Below, one piece after another: positions 27,999-36,486 of a DNA stretch of 64,000 nucleotides (positions within the stretch are counted from its first letter, which is position 1; each line of letters begins with the position of its first letter). Position numbers and translations under genes: made by a program. Source of the DNA: an uncultured bacterium (GTDB lineage: Bacteria > Cyanobacteriota > Vampirovibrionia > Gastranaerophilales > Gastranaerophilaceae); assembly GCA_949296425.1 (NCBI GenBank), contig CASFPN010000015.1, positions 36,262 through 100,261 on the forward strand, read 5' to 3'. The notes below the pieces were generated by a model, which was not told the origin of the DNA, ran no database searches, and was given only the letters and a program-made list of their open reading frames with translations.

Positions 27999-28850
27999 AT
28001 GTTTGGATTTTTAAATGTTTATAAACCAAAAGGCATAACATCTCATGATGTTGTTGGCAGACTCAGACGGATTACAAAAATAAAACAAATAGGTCATACC
28101 GGTACTTTAGACCCGTTTGCAGAAGGTGTTTTGCCGATTTGTATAGGTAAAGCTACAAGACTTATTGAATATTTGAATGACGATAAAGAATACCTTGCTA
28201 CTGTGCAGTTTGGTGCCGATACAACAACTTATGACCTTGAAGGCGAAAAAATATTCGTTTCTGAAAAAATTGTAAAAGAGGATGATGTGCTTGAGGCATT
28301 AGAAAGTTTTCAAGGTGAAATATCTCAGATTCCGCCTGTTTATTCAGCCATAAAAGTTAAAGGGAAAAAACTTTATGAGTATGCAAGAAAAGGCCAAACA
28401 GTTGAAGTCCGGCCACGAAAAGTAACTATTTATAATATCAGGCTAAATAACTTTGATGAAAAATTGCAGCAGGCTGAAATTTTAATAAAGTGTTCAAAGG
28501 GAACTTATATTCGTTCGATTGCTCATGATTTAGGGCAAAAGCTTAATTGCGGTGGGTATCTTATAAAACTTATAAGAACTCAGGCCGGAGATTTCAGGAT
28601 TGAAGATTCAATTAAACTTGAAGATAAAATTGATGTTGTGGCTAATCTTATTAATCCTATTGATAAATTGAATTATACAAAATATTTTGTGACTGACGTA
28701 GAGTTAAAGAAAATCTGTCATGGTTTGTATATAAAAAATAAAGATATAAAGCATGGCAGTATTGTTATTTTGATTTATAATAAAAATGAAATCTGCGCGG
28801 TTGGCGAAGCAGAAAATGGTAAAATAGTATTAAAGAAAGTGTTTGTATAA
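27999..28850 (+). CDS. truB: tRNA pseudouridine(55) synthase
   Basis: A 283-residue TruB, which makes pseudouridine 55 in the T loop of tRNAs. The catalytic aspartate is D38 in GHTGTLDPFAEGVLP, and the N-terminal FLNVYKPKGITSHDVVG is typical. A C-terminal PUA-like part follows (KHGSIVILIYNKNEICAVGE). No clear Shine-Dalgarno is adjacent; the rbfA stop is five bases upstream, suggesting translational coupling. Confidence 0.95.
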   Translation: MFGFLNVYKPKGITSHDVVGRLRRITKIKQIGHTGTLDPFAEGVLPICIGKATRLIEYLNDDKEYLATVQFGADTTTYDLEGEKIFVSEKIVKEDDVLEALESFQGEISQIPPVYSAIKVKGKKLYEYARKGQTVEVRPRKVTIYNIRLNNFDEKLQQAEILIKCSKGTYIRSIAHDLGQKLNCGGYLIKLIRTQAGDFRIEDSIKLEDKIDVVANLINPIDKLNYTKYFVTDVELKKICHGLYIKNKDIKHGSIVILIYNKNEICAVGEAENGKIVLKKVFV

Positions 28851-29705
28851 ATGAAAAAGATATTATTAACGTTGTTGCTTGTAACAGCAGGTCAAATATG
28901 CTTTGCATCATGCGGCAATTTAAGTTGTACAGTCCCTTATGATTTAACATCAGGTGTTTCGAGATTTTTCAGTAAAGTTACGGGGCAGAATTTTCTTGCC
29001 TCAAAAATCGGAGAAAGTCTTACTAAAAGAGCTATAAAAAAAGAGATTACAAGCGGAAAAATTGATGTTAATCTTAGATCTTTCAGTACTCGTGATTTGA
29101 AAGCCGGCAGGTTCAAGTCGCTTGAAATTACAGGTAAAAATATCGTAACGGACGGTGTTTATATTACATACTTTAATACAAAGACTCTGTGTGATTTTAA
29201 CTATGTTGTGCAGAACAAAGACGGTAATGTAATAGTAAAAGAAGATATTCCGGTTTCCGTAAAAACAATAATCAGCGAAGATGATTTGAATAATACAATG
29301 ACTTCTTCCGATTATAAGCGATTGGTCAGTGATATAAATACAGTAGGCGGAACGTTGAACTTGTTTCAAATAGTTTCAACATCCATAAAACTTAAAAATA
29401 ATAAAATGTTTTATATAATGAAATACTCAGTTCCGTTTGTCAGAAAGCCTCAGGAAATAGTTATAAGTGCTGACTTATGCGTTCATAACGGAGAAATTAT
29501 TTTTGCTAATACAGAATTGGTTAATGACAACTTGTCTTTGGATGTACACAATTTTTCAAAAATATTGAATTATATTAACCCACTTGATTTTTCTGCCAAA
29601 ATACTGGAAAATAAAAATGCAAGATTTAATATTCAAAATGTAAATATCTCAGGAGATAAAATTACAATAGACGGTACAATTACCGTTCTGAAAGATAAGG
29701 AATAA
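28851..29705 (+). CDS. Secreted LmeA/DUF2993-like lipid-binding protein
   Basis: A 284-residue protein with an N-terminal signal sequence (KKILLTLLLVTAGQICFA) followed by SCGN, so either signal peptidase I or lipoprotein processing is possible. The body is rich in beta strands, with KINVNLRSF-like and GRFKSLEITGKNI segments typical of DUF2993 proteins, which hold acyl chains or phospholipids. It probably acts in the periplasm. It follows truB with no gap. The family call is from pattern. Confidence 0.6.
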   Translation: MKKILLTLLLVTAGQICFASCGNLSCTVPYDLTSGVSRFFSKVTGQNFLASKIGESLTKRAIKKEITSGKIDVNLRSFSTRDLKAGRFKSLEITGKNIVTDGVYITYFNTKTLCDFNYVVQNKDGNVIVKEDIPVSVKTIISEDDLNNTMTSSDYKRLVSDINTVGGTLNLFQIVSTSIKLKNNKMFYIMKYSVPFVRKPQEIVISADLCVHNGEIIFANTELVNDNLSLDVHNFSKILNYINPLDFSAKILENKNARFNIQNVNISGDKITIDGTITVLKDKE

Positions 29706-29710
29706 AAGCT

Positions 29711-30316
29711 ATGCGTAATAACGAAAGAGTCTTTTTATTTGTAACAGGCGTAATAATGGTTGCAGTATGCTGTGTTTTGGGATTGAGAATGCTTTACCAT
29801 AATGATGAAAATGTATCAGGTCCATTAACACCTGTTCCTGAAACCCAAATTCCTCCCGAAGAAAAAGAGCCGGTTCAAAAGCCTGTTGAAAAAGTGTATG
29901 TAAATGTTTTCTTTATCGGGCAGAATGCTAATAAAGAAGAAGTTTATAAAGCTGTTAACAGAGAATATGACAAAGATGTTGACGGAACAAAAATAAAATT
30001 TGCTATCCAATCATTAATCGCGGGTCCTAAGCCTGATGAAATTGCAAAAGGTGTTTATTCGGAAATTCCTGCAGGTACAAGACTTATTTCAATTAATGAA
30101 TCTGCAGATAAAGTTATTATTAATTTAAGCGGGGATTTTGAAAACGGCGGCGGAACAGACAGTTTATATAAAAGAATTTATCAAATTATAAAAACCGCTA
30201 AAAGAAACACAACAAAACCGGTTTATCTTTATATAGAAGGTAATAAGGCAGACGTTATAGGCGGTGAAGGCATAATGATAACACAGCCCTTGAATGACAA
30301 TTCTCTGGACGGATAG
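29711..30316 (+). CDS. Membrane-anchored GerMN-domain protein
   Basis: A 201-residue protein with one N-terminal membrane segment (VFLFVTGVIMVAVCCVLGL), a proline/glutamate-rich linker, and a C-terminal GerMN-type domain (IQSLIAGPKPDEIAKGVYSE, IPAGTRLISI, KVIINLSGDFENGG). GerMN domains occur in spore germination protein GerM and in many non-sporulating bacteria, often at the envelope. No enzyme motif. It follows the LmeA-like gene by five bases. Confidence 0.7.
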   Translation: MRNNERVFLFVTGVIMVAVCCVLGLRMLYHNDENVSGPLTPVPETQIPPEEKEPVQKPVEKVYVNVFFIGQNANKEEVYKAVNREYDKDVDGTKIKFAIQSLIAGPKPDEIAKGVYSEIPAGTRLISINESADKVIINLSGDFENGGGTDSLYKRIYQIIKTAKRNTTKPVYLYIEGNKADVIGGEGIMITQPLNDNSLDG

Positions 30317-30586
30317 ATGAGTGCTAAAGATTTAGATTATTATCTTAATTTGAAATGGACTATAATTGAAGGTGAAGATTTGGATTTTGATGGAAATCCT
30401 TACCATTATATTGAAATAAAAGAAATTCCGAGTTTTTTGTTTTGTGCAAAAACAGCGGAAAAAGCAAGACAAAATTATATGCCCCAGCTAAAATGGACAT
30501 TGCAGGTGATGCTGGAGCAGGGAATTGATATTCCCGAACCTGGAGATGGTGACAATGAACCTGATTGGGAGCACTTGTGTCCTTAA
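30317..30586 (+). CDS. Small HicB-like acidic protein
   Basis: An 89-residue acidic soluble protein starting directly after the GerMN gene stop. The pattern (DLDYYLNLKWTIIEGED, then IPSFLFCAKTAEKARQNY, then LKWTLQVMLEQG) resembles the HicB-type alpha/beta fold, but no HicA toxin gene lies beside it. It is not likely to be an antitoxin. Function unknown. Confidence 0.65.
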   Translation: MSAKDLDYYLNLKWTIIEGEDLDFDGNPYHYIEIKEIPSFLFCAKTAEKARQNYMPQLKWTLQVMLEQGIDIPEPGDGDNEPDWEHLCP

Positions 30587-30603
30587 AAAAATTATGTTAT
30601 AAT
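30575..30603 (+). promoter_or_regulatory. Promoter of pilin-like gene 3
   Basis: TTGTGT (30575-30580), a 17-base spacer and TATAAT (30598-30603) with TG one base upstream. It overlaps the end of the previous gene; AAAGGAG and the ATG at 30633 follow. Confidence 0.65.
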
Positions 30604-30632
30604 GGGGTTATTACGGGCGGAAAGGAGTTTTT

Positions 30633-31546
30633 ATGAAAAACATTGCAATGAAATGTAAATTCGGGGGGGGGGCACTCCTGAGCTAGGCAGAAGTCAAGAG
30701 TTCAGGAATTCAAGCTATTTAAATCTCGTAAGATACTATGTCACTAAGGCACTAAGAAGTATCGTAACAATTTCCCGGGAGAGGGGTGCTGCGCACGTAG
30801 ATCTGCCGATCAGCCAACGCAAATCCGTCTTTACCCTTGCAAAAGGTACTACGCACGTACTCCTACCGACCAGTCAACGTAAATGTGCGTTTACTTTAGC
30901 AGAAATTTTAATTACACTCGGTATTATAGGTGTGGTTACGTCGATGACTATGCACTCTGTTGTCGCTAATTATCAAAAGCAAGAAACTCTATCAAAGCTT
31001 AAAAAAGTTTATTCGATTCTGAATCAAGCCTATTTGAATGCAGAATCAGTTTATGGAGAGGCAAATACTTGGGATAATGCATTTAATATTGGTGCACGAA
31101 CATATTATGAAAAATATTTTAAACCGTTTTTGAAAGGCTCACAAGTCTGTTTAACAGCTACTAAATGCGGTTATGAAAGCAACTACCCGATTTTTCAGTT
31201 AAACGGTAATCCAAGTGATGTTTATATTGCCGGAGATGGAGCACTAAGTACGAGAATTTTATTTTATTTGAATGACGGTACTTTTGTTGTTGTTTTTACA
31301 GCCGTTGGTGGCGATGTTGACTCGATTTCTCATTCAGAGAATATATACGTTGATATTAATGGAAACAAGAAACCTAATACTTTCGGAAAAGATGTTTTTG
31401 TCTTTTCTCGTGTTACAGGTAAAGGTATATTACCGTACGGTTACGATCGTTCTGAACAAACTGTTGACAGTAATTGTTCAAAAGTCGCTTCCGGTCAGTA
31501 TTGTGCCTCAAAAATTATGCGCGAAGGATGGGAAATAAATTATTAA
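30633..31546 (+). CDS. Type IV pilin-like protein 3, frame controlled by a G10 tract
   Basis: AAAGGAG and the ATG at 30633 begin MKNIAMKCKF, then the ten G at 30663-30672, then a TAG after 17 codons. With G11 the frame stays open for 304 residues. The leader contains TPELGRSQEF and a tandem pair of 20-residue units, each ending in a prepilin-like site (SQRKSVFTLA, then SQRKCAFTLAE). The mature part begins FTLAEILITLGIIGVV and ends EGWEINY. The in-frame sequence has no ATG or GTG before the GTG at 30932, which lies inside the hydrophobic helix and so cannot give a proper pilin. It converges on the four-domain GntR gene with a four-base overlap. Confidence 0.75.
30663..30672 (+). repeat. G10 tract in pilin-like gene 3
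   Basis: Ten G after ten codons, flanked by TTC and CACTCCTGAGC. The following 98 bases (30673-30771) match copy 1 nearly base for base. Confidence 0.9.
30785..30904 (+). repeat. Tandem 60-base leader module, pilin-like gene 3
   Basis: Two units of 60 bases (30785-30844 and 30845-30904). Each starts GGT, carries an interrupted palindrome of the type GCTRCGCACGTAG, and ends in a prepilin-like FTLA sequence. The period of 60 keeps the reading frame. Copy 1 has one unit; copy 4 has two. Confidence 0.8.
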
Positions 31547-32694
31547 TTATTTTTGTTGTAAACTTCAGTGTATTTCGGATTGACCGCAAGCCATTTAAAT
31601 GACTGTTCATCAGTTTCGGGAACATCTATAACAAATGTTCCGCCGTATCTGCCGCGTGAAAAAGCAAGGTAACCTTGGCGTGCAAGGTTATGAAACGCCT
31701 TTCTTATTGTATTGGGGCTCAGGTTCAGCTGTTTTGAAAGCTCGGTTATGGAAGGAAGTTTGGAACCTATTTCATATTTTTCTGCAATAAGTTTTTTGAT
31801 ATGATTTTCTGTTTTTTCATAGTAATAAAATGCTGTGTCAGGTGCAGGTGCAAATATGGATGTTTCTTTTTTTAACGGAATATTTCTGTCATCCGGCATT
31901 TTTATAACTGTTGTACCGTATCTGCCGCGTCTTGCAAGCAAAATACCTTCATCAATCAGAATTGCCAGTGCATCATGGATAGTTTTAATGCTTACGGATA
32001 AACTTTTTGAAAGTGCTTCATGAGGCGGTATTCTGTCACCAATTTTTAAGTTCTTAGATATATAATCTTTTAAATCCGATTCAACTTTTTTTACCAGTGA
32101 CATATTTTTTCCTATATTCTCGTCAATTGTAAAGTTGTTAGATTTAATTACCCAGCCGCTTTCATTTACCTTATTATATTTGCGCTCAAGTATATTTGTT
32201 GTTTCAAGATATTCAAGAGCAAGCCTGGTTGTGTTTCCTGAACATCCGATTTCTGCGGATATTGTTCTTGATGACGGAAGCAATTCGCCTATTGCAAAGC
32301 CGTTATCTATAATATATTTTTTAATGGATGAAATCGCAATTTCACGTTTAGAAGTTAGTTTTCGTATCGAATTTTGAGGCTTTTGCCGATCACGGATAAG
32401 TGTTCCTATGCATTGTTTTGATTCTACATAGCCACGGTCTTCTATATAGCGCAGGGCATTTTGTATAGTTCCGATACTAACACCCAAAAGATATGCAAGA
32501 TCAGGTTTGGAAGGTAGTAACAGATTGGGTTTGGCATTTTCATCATTATCAATCCAGTTCATGAGCCATTTCGCAATAGCTGTAGATTTTGGTTCATTTA
32601 TATTTTTAAGATCCGGTAGTTTTGTATCAATATCGCTTACTTTAATTTTATGAAAATTTGATTTTTGAACAAGAATATACTTATTTTCTTCCAT
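31543..32694 (-). CDS. Transcription regulator of four tandem GntR-type winged helices
   Basis: A 383-residue protein that appears to be four GntR-like winged-helix domains in a row. Each has the same core: LPSKPDLAYLLGVSIGTIQN (near residue 60), LPSSRTISAEIGCSGNTTRL (near 140), IPPHEALSKSLSVSIKTIHD (near 225) and LPSITELSKQLNLSPNTIRK (near 315). Domains 3 and 4 end in a wing motif RRGRYGTTVI or SRGRYGGTFVI. There is no effector-binding or aminotransferase domain. I use the ATG at 32694, nine bases after AGAGG, rather than the GTG at 32700. It faces pilin-like gene 3 and backs onto a pilin remnant, so control of pilin genes is a fair guess, not shown. Confidence 0.75.
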   Translation of the reverse strand: MEENKYILVQKSNFHKIKVSDIDTKLPDLKNINEPKSTAIAKWLMNWIDNDENAKPNLLLPSKPDLAYLLGVSIGTIQNALRYIEDRGYVESKQCIGTLIRDRQKPQNSIRKLTSKREIAISSIKKYIIDNGFAIGELLPSSRTISAEIGCSGNTTRLALEYLETTNILERKYNKVNESGWVIKSNNFTIDENIGKNMSLVKKVESDLKDYISKNLKIGDRIPPHEALSKSLSVSIKTIHDALAILIDEGILLARRGRYGTTVIKMPDDRNIPLKKETSIFAPAPDTAFYYYEKTENHIKKLIAEKYEIGSKLPSITELSKQLNLSPNTIRKAFHNLARQGYLAFSRGRYGGTFVIDVPETDEQSFKWLAVNPKYTEVYNKNN

Positions 32695-32846
32695 ACACAC
32701 ATACCTCTTTTGATAATAAAATAATAGTATACTATTTATAAAAAAACATCAATGATTTTTTTGCTGTTTTGTAACGACAAGTTTACAATTTATAAAAGGT
32801 AATAGCAATATGGTGTATTATGGATTTCAAATTGTTAGTTTCCTGA

Positions 32847-33158
32847 GAATGTATTTCTTTAGGCGATAGTACAGCAGATTTTTGGGTAGACCTTAATGGC
32901 AAAAAGAAACTAAATACTTTGGGTAAAGATATTTTTATGATTTCTTTTGATATCGTTACACGAGAACGCCTAAAGCCAGGTTACATGAAGCGTTGGTGGA
33001 CAGATGTACCTCAATATTGCAATAGAGATACTTCTTCAGGAACCGGTTGGACAACCGGAGCTTCCTGCGGATTCTGGATATTAAGATACCATAATATGGA
33101 TTACCTTCATCTTCCGTATGAAGAGGTTAAAAAGAAATGGAACGGCGACTGGTGGTAA
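32847..33158 (+). pseudogene. 3' remnant of a type IV pilin-like gene
   Basis: An open stretch with no usable start codon near its 5' edge, reading DSTADFWVDLNGKKKLNTLG and then KDIFMISFD, which matches the VDINGNKKPNTFGKDVFVFS part of pilin-like protein 3. It ends in KKKWNGDWW and keeps the C-terminal cysteines. The signal, hydrophobic helix and first half are gone; an in-frame TGA lies at 32844. A terminator follows. It shows that the pilin family once had another copy here. Confidence 0.7.
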
Positions 33159-33162
33159 TAAT

Positions 33163-33190
33163 AAAAAAGACCGCTTTAGCGGTCTTTTTT
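33163..33190. terminator. Bidirectional intrinsic terminator
   Basis: AAAAGACCGC (33165-33174) and GCGGTCTTTT (33179-33188) with a TTTA loop, A and T runs on the two sides. It ends the pilin remnant and the RHH gene. Confidence 0.9.
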
Positions 33191-33379
33191 TTATTCCAGC
33201 ATAGATTCCAAAAGTTCGGCGTTTCTAGCCGATGTTGTTGACTGGCGAACTTTCTGTTTGTAAATATAGGTTCGTAATGCTTCGCGAATAAGCTCGCTTC
33301 TTGAACGGTTTTCACCGTCAGCCACCTGATCAATCCTGTGTAAAAATTCTTCGGGCATAGAAATTAATACTCGTGCCAT
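33191..33379 (-). CDS. Ribbon-helix-helix (CopG-like) protein
   Basis: A 62-residue RHH protein. MARVLISMPEEFLHRIDQVA is the beta strand and first helix, and ENRSRSELIREALRTYI the second helix, a classic CopG/MetJ-Arc pattern that binds DNA as a dimer. AAGGAG is seven bases before the ATG. No toxin gene follows, so it is either an orphan antitoxin or a stand-alone repressor. Confidence 0.8.
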   Translation of the reverse strand: MARVLISMPEEFLHRIDQVADGENRSRSELIREALRTYIYKQKVRQSTTSARNAELLESMLE

Positions 33380-33616
33380 ATATTCTCCTTTTTTTATTAA
33401 ATAGTTCGCTTATATATAAATAAAAACAATTTGCTTTAAAAAAGTGCTATTTTTTATTTATGGAATATATATAAATTTTGAAAAGCCTTTTATAGAGCTA
33501 ATTTGAGGTGTATAATATATGTTTACAATACTTAATATTTAATTTGGCATTTTACATAATTAATCTCTTTACAATGGAGTTGTTTTACGCTAGTATATGG
33601 AAAAAAGAGGTATCCT

Positions 33617-34333
33617 ATGGAGATGAAATATAAAAGAATACTACTGAAAATAAGCGGAGAGGCATTGTTAGGCGAACAGCAGTTCGGTATTGATCAAAAG
33701 CCTGTCAGGATGATTGCAGAAGAAATTCAAAAAGCCAGAGAAGCAGGTGCACAAATAGCTGTTGTTGTTGGCGGCGGAAATATTTTCAGAGGAATGAAAA
33801 ACAGTGCTAAACTCGGAATGGATCAGGCTTCCGGTGATTATGTCGGAATGCTTGCAACTGTTATGAACGCTATAGCATTGCAAAGTGCACTTAATCAAAT
33901 GAATATACCATGCAGAGTTCAAAGTGCAATAACAATTAATCAGGTGGCAGAACCTTATATAAGATATCGTGCAATAAGACACCTTGAAAAAGGTAGAGTA
34001 GTTATTTTCGCGGCAGGAACAGGAAATCCTTTCTTTACAACAGATACAGCAGCAGCATTAAGAGCTTCTGAAATCAACGCAGAAGCTATGCTTATGGCTA
34101 AAAATGGAGTTGACGGAGTATACACAGATGACCCTAAAACCAACCAGAACGCAAAAAAACTGGACAAAATTACTTATGATGATATTATTATTAAAGGTTT
34201 AAAAGTTATGGATACATCAGCCTGTGCTCTTTGTAAACAGAATAATATCCCGATTGTAGTGTTTGATTTTGAAGCAAAAGATGCTATTATTGATATTTTA
34301 AAAGGCAAAGAGATAGGAACTTATATAAATTAA
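33617..34333 (+). CDS. pyrH: Uridylate kinase
   Basis: A 238-residue UMP kinase of the amino-acid kinase fold, making UDP from UMP. It has LLKISGEALLGE at the start, VVVGGGNIFRGM for nucleotide binding, and DTAAALRASEI further on. GAGGT lies five bases before the ATG. It heads the conserved run pyrH-frr-cdsA-rnc-rpe. Confidence 0.95.
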   Translation: MEMKYKRILLKISGEALLGEQQFGIDQKPVRMIAEEIQKAREAGAQIAVVVGGGNIFRGMKNSAKLGMDQASGDYVGMLATVMNAIALQSALNQMNIPCRVQSAITINQVAEPYIRYRAIRHLEKGRVVIFAAGTGNPFFTTDTAAALRASEINAEAMLMAKNGVDGVYTDDPKTNQNAKKLDKITYDDIIIKGLKVMDTSACALCKQNNIPIVVFDFEAKDAIIDILKGKEIGTYIN

Positions 34334-34359
34334 AGAATTATTTGATAAAGGAGAAAAAA

Positions 34360-34926
34360 ATGTCAGAAGCTTTAGATGAATTATTTTTATTCGGCGAAGA
34401 AAAAATGGAAAAAGCAATAGCGCAGCTTCACCGTGAATTTGGCTCAATTCGTTCAGGCAGAGCTAATCCGATGATTTTGGATAAGGTTTTGGTTGATTAT
34501 TACGGAGCACCTACACCTTTAAGACAGATGTCGCAGGTTACAGTGCAGGAAGGTACAACACTTGTTATTACTCCGTATGATAAATCAATATTGAAAGAAA
34601 TTGAAAAAGCCATTATAAAAGCTGAAATAGGAATTACACCGAACAGCGACGGTATTTGTATAAGACTTGCTTTCCCGCCTTTGACCGAAGAAAGAAGACG
34701 TGAAACAGCAAAAGAGGTTAAGAAAATCGGAGAAGAATCAAAAGTCGTAGTAAGAAATATCAGGCGTGATATGACCGATGATTTGAAAAAAATTGAAAAA
34801 AGTGAAAATCTTCCGGAAGATACCGTAAAAGATAATCAGGATAAAATACAAAAATTGACTGATAAATACACAGGGATAATTGATAAAGCAGTTGCTGATA
34901 AAGAAAAAGAGGTTATGACCGTATAA
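34360..34926 (+). CDS. frr: Ribosome recycling factor
   Basis: A 188-residue RRF that with EF-G splits the post-termination ribosome. Recognisable segments are FGSIRSGRANPMILDKV and the C-terminal LTDKYTGIIDKAVADKEKEV. Start at the ATG at 34360, with AAAGGAG seven bases upstream, rather than the earlier in-frame codon at 34342. It follows pyrH by 26 bases; its stop overlaps the cdsA start. Confidence 0.95.
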   Translation: MSEALDELFLFGEEKMEKAIAQLHREFGSIRSGRANPMILDKVLVDYYGAPTPLRQMSQVTVQEGTTLVITPYDKSILKEIEKAIIKAEIGITPNSDGICIRLAFPPLTEERRRETAKEVKKIGEESKVVVRNIRRDMTDDLKKIEKSENLPEDTVKDNQDKIQKLTDKYTGIIDKAVADKEKEVMTV

Positions 34927-35801
34927 TGGAAGAAACCAGAGGCTTGAATAAGAACGCAACAAGAATGTTGACGGGATTTATTATGGGTACGATTGCCATG
35001 GGATGTATTATTCTTGGCGGTGTTGCCCTTCTGATTTTGCTTGCTTTTGTAATTTATTTTGCATCAAAAGAATATGTAAAAATTCTTGAACATAAAGGTT
35101 TTTATCCGAGCCTTAAAATTATTCTTGCTTCTGAAGCACTTCTTGCTATAATAACTTATTTTGACAGAACACAATATGTCGCGCTTGCTCTGACTTTGTG
35201 TACTTTTGCATCGTTCATGTGGGTTTTATTTAGAGGTCGGCAGCCATATATTGCAAATGTTGCAACTACAATATTAGGATTTGTTTATTGCGGTTATTTC
35301 CCTTTGCATCTGCAGCTTTTAAGGGATATTAGTTCACAGCAGTATCATGACGGGTTGGGCTTTGTAGTAATGATGTTTGTGGCGATTATGATGACCGATA
35401 TCGGCTGCTATTATGCCGGAACAAGGTTTGGAAAACATAAACTTGCGCCTGTTGTAAGTCCTAATAAAACCATTGAAGGCTCAATCGGAGGTGCTGTTTC
35501 TGCCGTAATCGGAGCCTGTATTATCGGCCTGTTTATAAATTATTTCTTTGTTGAAATTCCATGGTATATTCCGATCTTGGTTGGCTTTATCTGTACAGTA
35601 TTTGCTCAGATTGGTGATTTGTGCGAATCTTTGATTAAACGTGATGCTGGTGTAAAAGATTCCGGGAATTCGCTGCCGGGGCATGGTGGTTTTCTGGACA
35701 GATCAGACAGTTTTATTTTCACAATTCCTATTATGTATTATTTTTGTAAATACTTTGTATTTTCGCATGATATTGTAAACTATATAAAAGGTTTGTTTTA
35801 G
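34926..35801 (+). CDS. cdsA: Phosphatidate cytidylyltransferase
   Basis: A 291-residue integral membrane enzyme making CDP-diacylglycerol from phosphatidate and CTP, the branch point of phospholipid synthesis. The family signature is complete near the C-terminus: ESLIKRDAGVKDSGNSLPGH then GGFLDRSDSF. About eight membrane segments are seen. The start shares a base with the frr stop (TAATG). Confidence 0.95.
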   Translation: MEETRGLNKNATRMLTGFIMGTIAMGCIILGGVALLILLAFVIYFASKEYVKILEHKGFYPSLKIILASEALLAIITYFDRTQYVALALTLCTFASFMWVLFRGRQPYIANVATTILGFVYCGYFPLHLQLLRDISSQQYHDGLGFVVMMFVAIMMTDIGCYYAGTRFGKHKLAPVVSPNKTIEGSIGGAVSAVIGACIIGLFINYFFVEIPWYIPILVGFICTVFAQIGDLCESLIKRDAGVKDSGNSLPGHGGFLDRSDSFIFTIPIMYYFCKYFVFSHDIVNYIKGLF

Positions 35802-36485
35802 ATGAAGGATTTGGAAAAAATTTTTTCAATAAAAATTGATAATCCGGAGCTTTTTTCCAGAGCCTTGACCCATCCTTCTTTTACAAAAGAAAGAGAGCTG
35901 CCTTATACAGAAAATTATGAGCGTTTGGAATTTTTGGGTGATGCGGTTTTAAAGCTTGTGACTTCAGATATTCTATATAATCATTTTCCTGATTATGCAG
36001 AGGGAAATTTGTCAAAAATTCGTTCTATAGTTGTTTCTGATAGTACTTTATCTAAAATTGCGCATAATATAAATTTGTGTGATTTTATAATTGTAGCAGC
36101 TCATGAAGCAAAACAGGGAGTTGCTCATATTGAATCTGTTTGTGCGTGTGCTTTTGAGGCTGTTTTGGGAGCGTATTATCTTGACGGCAAGTTAAATGAA
36201 CTAATCCCTTTTTTAACTAAGATTTTAATGCCATATATTGAAGAAGTTGATAAAAATTTTGAAAAATATAATGCAAAAGCTATGCTGCAGGAATATACCC
36301 AATCCATTAACAAAGAAATTCCGCTTTACAGGCTTGTCAGTGAAACAGGCCCCGCTCATAACAGAACATTTGAAGTCGAAGTTTTATATAAAGGCGAAGT
36401 TGTTTCTTCCGGTTCCGGTAAGACCAAAAAGGAAGCGGAACAGCATGCCGCATACGAAGCCTGCAAAATATTCGGAGTAATATAA
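35802..36485 (+). CDS. rnc: Ribonuclease III
   Basis: A 227-residue RNase III that cuts double-stranded RNA in rRNA and mRNA processing. The catalytic signature is ERLEFLGDAVLKL near residue 42, with the second acidic site in the CAFEAVLGAYYLD region. A double-stranded RNA-binding domain forms the C-terminus (NRTFEVEVLYKGEVVSSGSG, then KKEAEQHAAYEA). It starts right after the cdsA stop. Confidence 0.95.
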   Translation: MKDLEKIFSIKIDNPELFSRALTHPSFTKERELPYTENYERLEFLGDAVLKLVTSDILYNHFPDYAEGNLSKIRSIVVSDSTLSKIAHNINLCDFIIVAAHEAKQGVAHIESVCACAFEAVLGAYYLDGKLNELIPFLTKILMPYIEEVDKNFEKYNAKAMLQEYTQSINKEIPLYRLVSETGPAHNRTFEVEVLYKGEVVSSGSGKTKKEAEQHAAYEACKIFGVI

Positions 36486-36486
36486 A

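Noticed and set aside
30317..30586. HicB antitoxin of a HicAB pair
   Set aside because: No HicA-like gene is next to it and it is fused to an envelope gene run, so the antitoxin label was dropped.
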